Shown: positions 1 through 8,197 of the stretch, piece after piece
How the letters are laid out: each line of letters begins with the position of its first letter
How positions within the stretch are numbered: position 1 is the stretch's first letter
Origin: Sphingomonas lycopersici
GTDB taxonomy: Bacteria; Pseudomonadota; Alphaproteobacteria; Sphingomonadales; Sphingomonadaceae
Reading direction: 5' to 3'
DNA: 64,000 bases
Assembly: GCF_026130605.1 (NCBI RefSeq)
Contig: NZ_JANFAU010000001.1
Span: 62,001-126,000, forward strand
Notes under the pieces: model-generated
Seen by the model: only the letters and a program-made list of their open reading frames with translations
Databases searched by the model: none
What the model was told of the DNA's origin: nothing
Position numbers and translations under genes: made by a program

Positions 1-524
1 ACGCGGATCCCTCGGGATTTGAGTTCGATAGCCCAAGTGCGCGCAAAAGCGCCCATCGCCGCTTTCGAGCCGGCATAGACGGCATGGCCGTCGAGAACCT
101 TCTCGCTCGCGATCGAGCCGGTCAGGATGATTGAGCCCCCATCGCGCATCACCGGCAGCGTCTTCTGGACGCCAAAGAACGTACCGCGGGCATTTACCGC
201 AAATTGCGCATCATACTCTTCCTCGGTCACTTCGAAGGAAGGGCGGATGGTGATGATACCTGCATTCGCCATGTAGATATCGAGACCGCCGAAAGTCGAC
301 GCGACTTGTGCCGCGACATGATCGTGGTGCGCGATATCCGCGACGTCGCCGACGATTCCGATCGCGCCTTCTCCGATCTCGGCGGTGGCTCTTTTCACGA
401 CGTCGCCGCGACGGCCGGTAATGGCAACCCTGGCGCCCTCCGCCGCGAAGCGCTTGGCGGCCATCAACCCGATACCGCTACTGCCGCCCGTGATGAGCGC
501 TGTCTTGCCAGAGAGTAGTGCCAT
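1..524 (-). CDS. SDR family oxidoreductase, 3' end cut by window edge
   Basis: Reading the minus strand from the ATG at 524 gives a classical short-chain dehydrogenase N-terminal part. It begins MALLSGKTALITGGSSGIG with the TGxxxGIG dinucleotide-binding motif, followed by a NAG motif (MANAGI). The active-site Ser (ILTGSIAS) and the YxxxK catalytic pair (YAGSKAA) are both present. About 174 codons lie inside the window and the C-terminus lies beyond base 1. Such enzymes are NAD(P)-dependent cytosolic oxidoreductases; the substrate cannot be told. The family call is firm. Confidence 0.9.
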   Translation of the reverse strand, partial: MALLSGKTALITGGSSGIGLMAAKRFAAEGARVAITGRRGDVVKRATAEIGEGAIGIVGDVADIAHHDHVAAQVASTFGGLDIYMANAGIITIRPSFEVTEEEYDAQFAVNARGTFFGVQKTLPVMRDGGSIILTGSIASEKVLDGHAVYAGSKAAMGAFARTWAIELKSRGIR

Positions 525-762
525 TTCTGGGGGCCTTTCAAGCTGTGAGCTCGAAAGATAGCGAGCGCCCTACCTCGCAAAACCTATGCGCAGGTCGAGC
601 TTTTCTCCGATTAAGGACCAGGGCGCCTGCTCCTGATGGTCGCAATGAAACAGAACCTGTACGCGGTACGGGTCAATGCCGGCGCTCTACCTGTCGTTTG
701 GCTGGCGGACGCGAAGCGACATTGCTGGACTGGCTGAAATTGGGGCAGGTGCTGCCGGGCAG

Positions 763-1010
763 CTATGCTTTGACCTGCGTGCCATCGTGGATGGCGTCGA
801 TTGCGTGCTCGACGATGAGATCGGCGGGATGCAACCACCCGAACACCTCGGTCACCCGTCGACGCTCATGCCGGTGGTGATATCCACCCAGGTCGCCTTG
901 CTCCCAACCACCCTGGTCACGAACTGGCGCCGCTGATTATTGAAGAGAGCGCTCGGGGGAACCTTGAACGTCGGGTGCCTGCCGATGCGAAAGCGGATTG
1001 AGGGGCAAGG
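763..1010 (-). pseudogene. C-terminal remnant of an RND efflux periplasmic adaptor (HlyD/AcrA family)
   Basis: On the minus strand, bases about 1010-850 translate to a stretch containing KVPPSALF, FVTRVV and WVDITTGMSVDG. After a one-base frameshift at an in-frame TGA, the reading continues as TEVFGWLHPADLIVEHAID and ends at a TAG at 763-765. The order (V-P-SAL, then V-xx-G-M, then the D-G-T end) is that of the membrane-proximal end of RND periplasmic adaptors. No upstream part of such a gene is present: the hemerythrin gene occupies that side on the other strand. This is a broken fragment, presumed non-functional. Confidence 0.6.
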
Positions 1011-1075
1011 TCGGCATCGCAATTGCGGACCGAGCGTTTGAGCGGAGACGGCAAGGCGATCGAAAGGTGACGGTC

Positions 1076-1786
1076 ATGGCGGAGCAGGATCGGCGAACGG
1101 CATTGGTGTCTGTCGCGAGCGTCGGGCTGGTGCTCGCTGGATGCGCGAAACATGACGCCGAGGACCGCGGCAAAGGCGGCGGTGACGAAGGCGAGGTCAC
1201 CGCGAACGAGGATCTCATGCGTGAGCATGGCGTGCTGCGCCGCATCCTGATCGCCTATCGCGAAGTTGTACCGAAGCTGGTGGCGAATGCCGCGGCGGTC
1301 GATGCCGCGGCGCTCGCCTCCGCGACGACCTTGTTCCAGGCATTTGGCGAGCGCTATCACGAACAGATGCTGGAGGAGCAGCATATCTTTCCGATCGTGC
1401 GGAAGGCGGGCGGCGAAGCGGCCGGGCTGCTCGATACGCTGCTCGCACAACATCAGCGGGGTCGCGAGATCACCGCCTATATTCTCGACAAGACCAAATC
1501 CGGCCGGGTCGGCACCGGTGATGCCGAACCTCTGGCCAGAACGCTGACGGCGTTCGCCCGTATGTACGAGCCGCATGCCGCGCGCGAGGACACCATCGTG
1601 TTTCCAGCGTTCAAGAAGGCCGTAGGCGCCAAGGGCTATGAGGAGCTTGGCGACCAGTTCGAGGATATCGAGCGACGGACGTTCGGCGGTGATGGGTTCG
1701 ATATGGCGACCGACAAGATCGGGGATATCGAGCGTCGACTCGGGGTCGGGAATTTGGGCTCGTTCACCGCGCCGAGTACTCGCTAG
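1076..1786 (+). CDS. hemerythrin HHE-domain lipoprotein
   Basis: A 236-residue protein. The start is set at the ATG at 1076 because an AAAGGTGA ribosome site sits just before it; a longer reading from 998 lacks one. The N-terminus has a short hydrophobic segment ending in the lipobox LAGC (Cys about residue 23), so it should be a lipid-anchored, probably periplasmic protein. The HHE iron ligands are visible in order: MREHG, YHEQMLEEQH, AQHQRG and PHAAREDTIVF, which match the H / HxxxE / H / HxxxxD pattern. Hemerythrin domains bind O2, NO or iron through a di-iron site. The role here is inferred to be oxygen/NO handling or sensing. Confidence 0.85.
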   Translation: MAEQDRRTALVSVASVGLVLAGCAKHDAEDRGKGGGDEGEVTANEDLMREHGVLRRILIAYREVVPKLVANAAAVDAAALASATTLFQAFGERYHEQMLEEQHIFPIVRKAGGEAAGLLDTLLAQHQRGREITAYILDKTKSGRVGTGDAEPLARTLTAFARMYEPHAAREDTIVFPAFKKAVGAKGYEELGDQFEDIERRTFGGDGFDMATDKIGDIERRLGVGNLGSFTAPSTR

Positions 1787-1811
1787 TAGCGTGCGCGTCT
1801 CTTTCCGCTGT

Positions 1812-1984
1812 GCGCCTAATTGCGGTCGTTCCGGCCTGGGACGCTCCTTCCCGAAACCGGGCCCCTTCCAGCGCATCCGCTCAAGCGTCCGGGGATTGAG
1901 GCCGATGTAATGAGCGACCTGCGCGGTGTTGAGAAAGGGATTTCCCCGCCGCGCGCGTTCCGCACGGGCATTGTCGTCGTCCAT
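1812..1984 (-). pseudogene. truncated helix-turn-helix (excisionase/MerR-like) gene
   Basis: The ATG at 1984 is preceded by GGGAGG, and the first ~45 codons form an HTH of the type found in integrative-element regulators (NPFLNTAQVAHYIGLNPRTL). After KGPGFGK the usual beta-wing segment (about R-xx-RYxxxDL) is missing and the frame runs antisense into the hemerythrin gene. The simplest reading is a deletion that fused the HTH gene to unrelated sequence. Small HTH genes of this kind usually sit beside DUF2285 genes in integrative elements, and one lies 0.5 kb away. Confidence 0.6.
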
Positions 1985-2505
1985 TTGCGCCTCCCTGGTA
2001 TCACCAGCGCGGCGGCGACCCGCCGTCCGATCACCTTAGAGCGCACCTGGCAGGCCGCCGGGATGGTCGGATCTCACTCCCCTTCTGAAACCGACCGGAT
2101 CAGATTTCACGCAATGCGCGGTCGAGATCAGGAGGCCGACCGACAACCAGGGCCCGGAATTGAACCACCGCTCGGACCACATTAGGTTCGCCAAGCGGGT
2201 GCCGTGAGATAGGGCCGCCCCTGTCGCCGGGGGTTCCGGCATCGAGAGCGGCCCGAAGTAGCGGGCTTTCTGTACAGGAAGATTCCAACACCCGCCCCTT
2301 CCTCCTGCGGCCACTCAGCCGGGGCGCCATTTCGCGAGGCGAATCCGGGAAAGCTTGCGCGGCGCCAGCATCCTCCTTGCGGGCGATCCCAAGCGACTCG
2401 ATCGAAGGAATATAATTTCCCCTGAATTTACCAGCTTAGTAGGCGAAAACGACCCTTCGGCCGCCGGTCCCGCCAATCTGTCCTGGGTCACCGGGAGCGA
2501 ACCAG
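1985..2505. other. gene-free stretch in decayed accessory region
   Basis: About 520 bases with only short, overlapping, compositionally uninformative reading frames on both strands. It holds the ribosome site of the HTH fragment (about 1985-1995) at one end and the start region of the DUF2285 gene at the other. I see no convincing gene, RNA or repeat in it. Confidence 0.5.
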
Positions 2506-3292
2506 ATGAGGGCCACCCCGAACGGAGGCGAAAACCGCCTCATTGCGAGATCAGCGCAGGGCAGCGCAGTCGCGGACGTGCGCGAATTTGCGTGGGAGGT
2601 CCTGCGCAGACGCGAGGACTATCACGGCTCGAATCCGTCAGTGATGAAGGAAGGGTCGATCGACGTGATCGTCGCCGATCCTGCCCCGCTCAAATGGGGT
2701 CTGTGCTTTCGCCGAAGACCCGGCAACGCCAGCTGCGACGGCGCGACTGTTCTGGCGGCACGAGGTCGACCCCATGACCATTCGCGCGGTGGCATATCAG
2801 TGCGAGCGCGACGATCCTGACGGGTTCGACCTTCATAAACTCGGACTTCCCATTCAGGTCCTTCGCGGCGGCGGACAGGAAGAGATCGCAATCGACGCCG
2901 GGCGGGCAACCGTCCGCGTCAGTCTGGCAAGCGGGACCCTGCTCGATGGCCCCGTCCGTCTGGTCTATCGCCTTGAGGGTCGGCGCTTGCTGTCCCGGCG
3001 CCTTCTGGCGCTGCAGCAATTCGAGGCGGTGATGCGACTGGGGCGGGTCCCCTGCCTGCTGCAACAACACCTGTCAGAACGCAGCAGCGAACGCATGGCG
3101 TTGATATTGCGTACGCTCGACGCGCTTGCCCGCGCCAAGCCGGCGCGCGCCATCGCGATCGAATTGTTTGGCGCCGAGCAGGTCGAAGCGGATTGGGCGC
3201 ATGAGTCCGACTATCTGCGGATGAAGACCAGGCGACTGATCGACGCTGCCAAGCGGCTGGTCAGAGGCGGCTATCTCACGCTGCTGCGTTAG
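2506..3292 (+). pseudogene. DUF2285 domain protein, interrupted by a frameshift
   Basis: The frame starting at ATG 2506 encodes the N-terminal module with FAWEVLRRREDYHGSNPS and PLKWGLCF. Around 2749 it must shift by one base to continue as LFWRHEVDP and then the DUF2285 body from 2774 to 3292 (for example LRLEGRR-like and LLALQQFEAV segments). DUF2285 proteins are small putative regulators carried by integrative elements and genomic islands. The TAG stop is completed by the first base of the adjoining insertion sequence, so the native C-terminus may also have been trimmed. An internal start at 2774 could still make the C-terminal domain alone. Confidence 0.7.
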
Positions 3293-3309
3293 GGTCAGGA
3301 CTCACTGAT
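3292..3309 (+). repeat. IS terminal inverted repeat, left
   Basis: GGGTCAGGACTCACTGAT. It pairs with the reverse complement of 4107-4124 at 16 of 18 positions and also includes the last base of the transposase stop codon. Confidence 0.8.
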
Positions 3310-4063
3310 TAGAGCCAGAAGATGACGGTTGCGGCGAGAGCGATCGCGGAGAAGAAGGCGGTAGGACATCGATCGTAGCGGGTGGCGACGCGACGCCAGT
3401 CTTTGAGGCGACCGAACATGATCTCGATGCGGTTTCGACGCCGGTAGCGACGCTTGTCGTATCTGATTTGCTGGTTTCGCGATTTCCGGCCCGGGATGCA
3501 GGGTTTAATGCCTTTGGCTTGCAGGGCATCGCGGAACCAGTCAGCATCATAACCGCGATCAGCGAGCAGCCATTGCGCCTTGGGTAGATCGTCCAGCAGC
3601 GCTGCTGCACCGATGTAATCGCTGATCTGCCCTGCGGTCATGAAGAAGCTCAAGGGACGACCATTGGCGTCGGTGACGGCATGGAGTTTGGTGTTCATGC
3701 CGCCTTTGGTCCGGCCGATCAGGCGGCCGAGATCCCCCTTTTTACCGCCAGGCTCGACGCCGTGCGGTGCGCCTTCAAATAGGTCGCATCGATCATCACC
3801 GTCTTGCGCTCGGCGCCAGCGGAAAGCCCTTCCATCATCCGGGTGAAGACACCCATCTGGCCCCAGCGCTTCCAACGATTGTAGAGCGTCTTGTGCGGGC
3901 CGTAATCCTTCGGCGCATCCCGCCAACGCAACCCGTTGCGGTTGACGAAGATGATCCCGCTCAACACGCGCCGATCATCGACCCTCGGCCTGCCATGGCT
4001 CTTCGGAAAATACGGCTCAAGCCGCGCCATCTGCTCGTCGGTCAGCCAGTACAGGTCGCTCAC
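3309..4063 (-). CDS. IS5/IS427 transposase made by -1 frameshifting
   Basis: The upstream frame (4063 to 3719) begins MSDLYWLTDEQMARLEPYFP, the IS5-type N-terminal domain. It reaches AAAAAGGGGG (plus-strand 3734-3743) and would end soon after. A -1 slip there joins it to the downstream frame (GDLGRLIGRTKGGMNTKLHA...), which ends at 3309 and carries the DDE-type catalytic core, including LADRGYDADWFR and RIEIMFGRLKDWRR. The joined product is about 251 residues, normal for the group. Both frames are otherwise intact, so the element is probably still capable of transposition. Confidence 0.85.
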
Positions 4064-4106
4064 ATTCGGTCTCCTTGCGGAGCCTGAATCAGATCGCGCC
4101 TCTCAC

Positions 4107-4124
4107 ATCAATGGGTCCTGACCC
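4107..4124 (-). repeat. IS terminal inverted repeat, right
   Basis: Read on the minus strand it is GGGTCAGGACCCATTGAT, the partner of the left repeat at 3292-3309. Confidence 0.8.
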
Positions 4125-4528
4125 GAGTCAAAGCCGGCAAGCTCCTTGGCGTCGCCCCCGTGGCGGGGGCGATCGAGGCGCGCTGGCGGCCGCGCGGGTC
4201 CCCCACGATGCAAACCGCGAGGGTCCACCGGATCGTCAATTGCACCGGGGTCGATGCGGATCTGCGCCGCGCGGACGATCCGCTGACGAAGGCGCTTCTC
4301 GCGAGCGGCGCGATCGCGGCCGACCCGCTCGATCTCGGGATCGAGGTCGATGCGCAATGCCATGTCCGCGCGGCAAACGGCAGCATCCATCCCGAGCTTT
4401 ATTGCATCGGGCCGATGACCCGCGGGACGTTCTGGGAAGTGACCGCCGTTCCCGATATCCGGCGGCAGGCGTGGGATCTGGCACGCCGGCTTTCAAATGC
4501 GCATTGGGTCGAGGGCGACGGCCTTTGA
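4125..4528 (+). pseudogene. C-terminal part of an FAD/NAD(P)-binding protein (COG4529 type)
   Basis: Immediately after the IS, an open frame reads into about 133 residues with VNCTGVDADLRR, ELYCIGPMTRGTFWEVTAVPDIRRQA and a normal stop. This is the last third of the COG4529 flavoprotein family, where the GP-x-RG-x-WE-x-TAVPDIR block is characteristic. The N-terminal FAD-binding Rossmann part is absent, so the 5' two thirds were lost at the IS junction. The next gene, on the opposite strand, encodes a 2OG-Fe dioxygenase. Confidence 0.8.
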
Positions 4529-4547
4529 TTAACCAGTCGCCAGGGCA

Positions 4548-5327
4548 TCAGGGTGCGCCGCTCGCCTTCCACGTCACGACCAGCGCATCGCGATAGGCCG
4601 CCGCGGCGTTCGCGGTCACCCGGATCGGGGTCACCCCGTGCCGGATCCGGCGATCGTCGAGGAGAACCGCATCGCCCGGATCGAGCAGCGTGAACCGCCC
4701 CAGCCGGCGGCCGTCCGCTCCACCGATTTCGGTCACACCTTCTTCAACATTCTGACGCGCAACCAGAATTACCAGAACCCAGTCGACACCGTCGCGGTGC
4801 AGGCCTTCCGGCGTAGGGCGGCCAAGTTCTTCCGGTGACGTCTCGATCCTGAACTGGTGCATTTCGCTATGCCAGGGAGCGGTCGGCGCGCGGCGGTCGA
4901 GCGTCGCGAACAGCGGGGTCAACGACCGGAAGATCGACGCCACGATCGCGCTTTGCGCGATATCGGTCTCTATCGCATCGAACCAGCGCTGCACGTCTCC
5001 GTTCAGCGGGTTATAGTCGCGGCTCTGGAAATGAGGCTGGTCGGGCTTCCGTACCAGATCACCGCCGCGCACTTCGAAAGCGGCATGGCGCCGACGCCGG
5101 TATCGCCCGCCGTCGGCCATGTAACGGTCCTCGCCGAGCCGGTCCCACGAGGCTGCAAACGTCTGCCATTGTTCTCCGGTCCAGCCGACGATCTGCTGGA
5201 GCGCCGGCGCTGCCAGATGAATATATCCGCGACCCGCCAAGGCCTGGTCGATATCCTCGATCGTGATGATGGAGCCAGCCAATGCGCGAGATCCTTCCCA
5301 ATCCCCAATGCGCCGCCCCTCTAGCAC
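4548..5327 (-). CDS. 2OG-Fe(II) dioxygenase (PF10014 type)
   Basis: A 259-residue protein read from GTG 5327. The iron-binding facial triad is visible: HRDG gives His177 and Asp179, and RIRHGVTPI gives the distal His at about 230, with an Arg a few residues later for 2-oxoglutarate. The family includes free amino-acid hydroxylases such as isoleucine dioxygenase, so amino-acid hydroxylation is the likeliest reaction, but the substrate is unknown. It faces the truncated flavoprotein gene with a 19-base gap. No ATG lies near the expected N-terminus, so GTG was kept. Confidence 0.75.
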   Translation of the reverse strand: MLEGRRIGDWEGSRALAGSIITIEDIDQALAGRGYIHLAAPALQQIVGWTGEQWQTFAASWDRLGEDRYMADGGRYRRRRHAAFEVRGGDLVRKPDQPHFQSRDYNPLNGDVQRWFDAIETDIAQSAIVASIFRSLTPLFATLDRRAPTAPWHSEMHQFRIETSPEELGRPTPEGLHRDGVDWVLVILVARQNVEEGVTEIGGADGRRLGRFTLLDPGDAVLLDDRRIRHGVTPIRVTANAAAAYRDALVVTWKASGAP

Positions 5328-5408
5328 GGGACCGGACGGCCGCCCATTTCCATTCTTACGCCTGGCGGCAGCGGCAGTCGTGCGCTGAGGAGAGCTGCCG
5401 GTGCCCCA

Positions 5409-6548
5409 TCATCGCCAAGGAAATTCGAGTTGCAAGGCAACGAACCCGGCGGTTCCTCTGCCATAGCGCGCCGCAATCGCCTCAAGCGCACGATCGAGTT
5501 GCGACGCCGGGGGAATGGCAGGGTCCAGGGACCGGGTCAGGTCCGTTTCACGCGCGGAACGCCCGCCCGTTGTGAGCTTCAAACCGTCGGCGGTAAGCAC
5601 TGTCGCCTGCGAGGTCAGCGCCAGCGCCTTCGAGCGATAGGTGCGCGACCAGGCGTCCGCGGTGAGCGCGAGGGCGATGCCATCCACGCCGTCGGCAACC
5701 GGGATACCGATGGTTTCATGGCCCCAGACTGCCGCGCTGTTCGAGGCCAGTTGCCACACCCAACCGGCATTGAGATGGAAATCGCGGCTGTTATGCGCAG
5801 CGTCATAGCCCGACACCCCAAGTTGCGCAGCGAGCTTCTCGGCGCGCTCCTTCCCGCCGATCGCCTCCACCAACGCCAAGGAAACCGGAATCGACGCTGT
5901 TACCCCAGTTGTCGTGACGACGCCGCGGTCCACAACATAACGCCGGTCGCGCGCGTAACGCATCGCGGGATGCGCGCGCATCAGACCGTCGATCGCATAC
6001 CAGTGCGTCGTCGCCATCCGTCCATCGAGCAGACCGGCGCGCCCCAGCACCTTCGCACCTTCGCAGATACCGATGATCGTCGCCCGCGATGCCGCCTGCT
6101 GCCTTATCCACGCAACGATCGGCCCCTCGCGCTCGTCGTGATGATAGGCCGGCACGATGACATAATCCGCGCCGTCGGGGTGCGCCTTGTCGAAACCGGC
6201 AAGCGTATCCTGCGGCTCGATCGAGAGCGCCGGCATCAACGCGATCGTTGCGTCTGTCGGTGCGATCACCGTCACGTCGACGAGCCCCGATCGCGTCAGG
6301 ACAGCCTGCGGGATCATCAGGTCCGTCGTCTCCGCGCCGCGATTATCGGCGACGATTGCGACCAGGGGCCGCGCGCGCTTCGGCGGTTTCATCCCGGCGA
6401 TGAGGCGCCGCTGTTCGTCGGCAGCGAGCGGCAGCGCGACGCTTCCCGCTTTCCCGCTGCACCCCGCCGCCAGTGTCGCAACGCCAAACCCGGCCGCGCC
6501 CGCCAGAAAGCCCCGGCGCCCCAATCGATCATCAATCCGCTCGTTCAT
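5409..6548 (-). CDS. Tat-exported DJ-1/PfpI family lipoprotein
   Basis: From ATG 6548 (380 codons including the stop). The N-terminus has a twin-arginine signal (GRRGFLAGAAG) ending in a lipobox LAAGC, so it is probably exported folded and lipid-anchored. A DJ-1/PfpI domain follows, with the nucleophile Cys in IGICEGAKVLGRAGLLDG and the ATTHWY element. A C-terminal extension of about 150 residues is unassigned. It is divergent from the GlxA regulator at 6585 with only 36 bases between starts. The two proteins share the CxGA...GLLDGRxATHW core, which suggests common ancestry of the domains. The activity is unknown. Confidence 0.75.
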   Translation of the reverse strand: MNERIDDRLGRRGFLAGAAGFGVATLAAGCSGKAGSVALPLAADEQRRLIAGMKPPKRARPLVAIVADNRGAETTDLMIPQAVLTRSGLVDVTVIAPTDATIALMPALSIEPQDTLAGFDKAHPDGADYVIVPAYHHDEREGPIVAWIRQQAASRATIIGICEGAKVLGRAGLLDGRMATTHWYAIDGLMRAHPAMRYARDRRYVVDRGVVTTTGVTASIPVSLALVEAIGGKERAEKLAAQLGVSGYDAAHNSRDFHLNAGWVWQLASNSAAVWGHETIGIPVADGVDGIALALTADAWSRTYRSKALALTSQATVLTADGLKLTTGGRSARETDLTRSLDPAIPPASQLDRALEAIAARYGRGTAGFVALQLEFPWR

Positions 6549-6584
6549 GCAGACAAATCTATGCACAAAGCCTATCTGGCTTAA

Positions 6585-7610
6585 ATGCCACAGACATCGG
6601 AAAAACAGCCAAAATCGCGACGTGACCGGCGGCGGCTGGTGATTTTGATCGCCTTCGAGGGCGTGGAGCCGCTGGACGTTACCGGGCCGATGGCGGTTTT
6701 CCATCGCGCCGAGGAACAGCTTCCGGGCAGCTATGATCTGCGCGTGGCGAGCCTCGGCAGCACCGCGGTCGTTACTGCGACCGGCTTGACGCTGGGCGGG
6801 ACGGTCGCGCTCGACAGCATCGAGGCCGATCCCGACACGATCCTCGTCGCAGGCGGCAGCGAGGAAGCGGTTCGCGCTGCGGCAACCGACGCGCATCTTA
6901 TCGACTGGCTGACCGAACGTGCGCCGCGCACGCGCCGAATCGGCAGCATCTGCACCGGTGCGTTCGTGCTCGGCGCAGCGGGGCTGCTCGACGGGCGCTG
7001 CGCCGCGACGCACTGGGCGGCAGCGCGCGCGTTACAGGCCTATTTTCCCCTGGCGCGCGTGGATGCCGACGCAATCTACCGGATCGACGGCCCGATTTGC
7101 ACATCCGCCGGGGTCACCGCCGGCATCGATCTCGCATTGGCGCTGGTCGCCGCCGATCTGGGGCAAGGCGTCGCCGCGAAAATCGCGCGCGATCTGGTGC
7201 TGTTTCTCCACCGCCCCGGCGGGCAGCGCCAGTTCAGCCAGACGCTCGCCGCGCAATCTCATGCCAGCAACCGCTTCGCCGATATCCTGCCGTGGATCGC
7301 CGACAATCCGACCGCGGACTTGTCCGTATCGGCGCTTGCCGCTCGATCCGCGATGAGCGAGCGCAACTTTGCGCGACGTTTCGCGCAGGAGATCGGCAGG
7401 ACACCGGCGCGCCATGTGCTGGAAGTACGACTCGATCATGCGCGGCGGGATCTCGAATCGACCGATTGGCCGCTCGACCGCGTGGCTGAGCGTAGCGGGT
7501 TGGGCGGGGTCGATACGCTGCACCGCCTGTTCCGCCGCGAGCTCGGCGCGACTCCGGGGGCATATCGGGCGCGTTTTGCGAAGCCGGGCAGCGCCCCTAT
7601 GGCCGAATGA
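6585..7610 (+). CDS. GlxA family transcriptional regulator (DJ-1/PfpI + AraC HTH)
   Basis: 341 residues. Residues about 18-200 form a DJ-1/PfpI-like sensor domain (GSICTGAFVLGAAGLLDG, AATHWAAA), and the last ~100 residues an AraC-type double HTH (LAARSAMSERNFARRF and VAERSGLGGVDTLHRLFRR). GlxA-type proteins are cytosolic regulators whose DJ-1 domain is thought to bind a small ligand. The 36-base gap to the divergent DJ-1 lipoprotein gene makes that gene its most likely target, with both promoters overlapping coding sequence. A TAA just before the ATG rules out a longer start nearby. Confidence 0.85.
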   Translation: MPQTSEKQPKSRRDRRRLVILIAFEGVEPLDVTGPMAVFHRAEEQLPGSYDLRVASLGSTAVVTATGLTLGGTVALDSIEADPDTILVAGGSEEAVRAAATDAHLIDWLTERAPRTRRIGSICTGAFVLGAAGLLDGRCAATHWAAARALQAYFPLARVDADAIYRIDGPICTSAGVTAGIDLALALVAADLGQGVAAKIARDLVLFLHRPGGQRQFSQTLAAQSHASNRFADILPWIADNPTADLSVSALAARSAMSERNFARRFAQEIGRTPARHVLEVRLDHARRDLESTDWPLDRVAERSGLGGVDTLHRLFRRELGATPGAYRARFAKPGSAPMAE

Positions 7611-7702
7611 AGGCACACGCCCGCCTGGGCGTTGAAGACGACGCGATTTTCCTGCACTTTTGTGACGACTTGAGCAGCATTTCACCACGATAGGAGCAGG
7701 TT

Positions 7703-8197
7703 GTGCAGGATTCTGCCGACATCGACATCGATCAGATGGATTATCGACTCCTGCGGGAGCTGACGCGCGACGGCCGGGCATCCGATGTGGCGTTGAGCGA
7801 GCGGGTGCATCTTTCCAGCACCGCTGTCGGGCGGCGGCGAAAATTGCTCGAGGATCGCGGAATGGTCCAGGGCTACAGCGCCGATCTCAGCCTGTCGCGG
7901 CTTGGCTTTGGCACGACGGTGATCGTCGCGATTGAATTGAGCTCGCAAGCCGAACATGTCCTGAACGAATTCGAGCAAGCCGTCTCGCAATGCCCCTCCA
8001 TGTCTTTCTGCAGTTTCGTATCGGGAGACACGGATTTCATCATGATGGTCCATGTGAAATCGTTCGAACATTATGACAGCGTCTATCGAAAGGAGCTTTC
8101 CACCCTTCCTCATGTCGCGAAGATCAGAAGCAGCTTCGTGATGCGCAAGGTGCTCGATCGCAAGGTGCCGGCGGCAGTGCTGGCGGTGCAACCGTAA
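7703..8197 (+). CDS. Lrp/AsnC family transcriptional regulator
   Basis: 164 residues from GTG 7703, preceded by TAGGAGCAGG. The N-terminal HTH has the family hallmark DYRLLRELTRDGR...LSERVHLSSTAVGRRRKLLEDRG, followed by a RAM ligand-binding domain (VSGDTDFIMMVHV). Lrp/AsnC proteins form octamers that bind amino acids or related effectors. It lies 318 bases upstream of a TonB receptor and an M20 peptidase, so it probably senses an amino acid or peptide-derived ligand and controls those genes. Confidence 0.85.
   Translation: MQDSADIDIDQMDYRLLRELTRDGRASDVALSERVHLSSTAVGRRRKLLEDRGMVQGYSADLSLSRLGFGTTVIVAIELSSQAEHVLNEFEQAVSQCPSMSFCSFVSGDTDFIMMVHVKSFEHYDSVYRKELSTLPHVAKIRSSFVMRKVLDRKVPAAVLAVQP

Larger units (their letters stand above)
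3292..4124. mobile_element. IS5 family (IS427-like) insertion sequence
   Basis: An 833-base element bounded by imperfect 18-bp inverted repeats (GGGTCAGGACTCACTGAT on the left and GGGTCAGGACCCATTGAT on the right; 16 of 18 match). It encodes one two-frame transposase on the minus strand. Length, terminal repeats and an A5G5 slippage site fit the IS427 group. The flanks (GTTA on the left, GAGT on the right) do not match, so no target duplication is visible. Together with the headless gene at 4125, this suggests a deletion or recombination next to the element. Confidence 0.85.

Noticed and set aside
518..936. Plus-strand frames between the SDR and hemerythrin genes
   Set aside because: Low-complexity products. 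The minus strand of the same region carries the recognisable RND adaptor remnant.
917..1984. A 355-codon minus-strand frame
   Set aside because: Only its first ~55 codons (the HTH fragment) look like protein. The rest is antisense to the hemerythrin gene.
2150..2185. A T-loop-like GGTTCAATTCC on the minus strand, suggesting a tRNA
   Set aside because: The bases on either side do not form a T stem, and no acceptor, D or anticodon arms could be built around it.
3288..4128. A TA or CTAG target duplication flanking the IS
   Set aside because: Left flank GTTA and right flank GAGT do not match.
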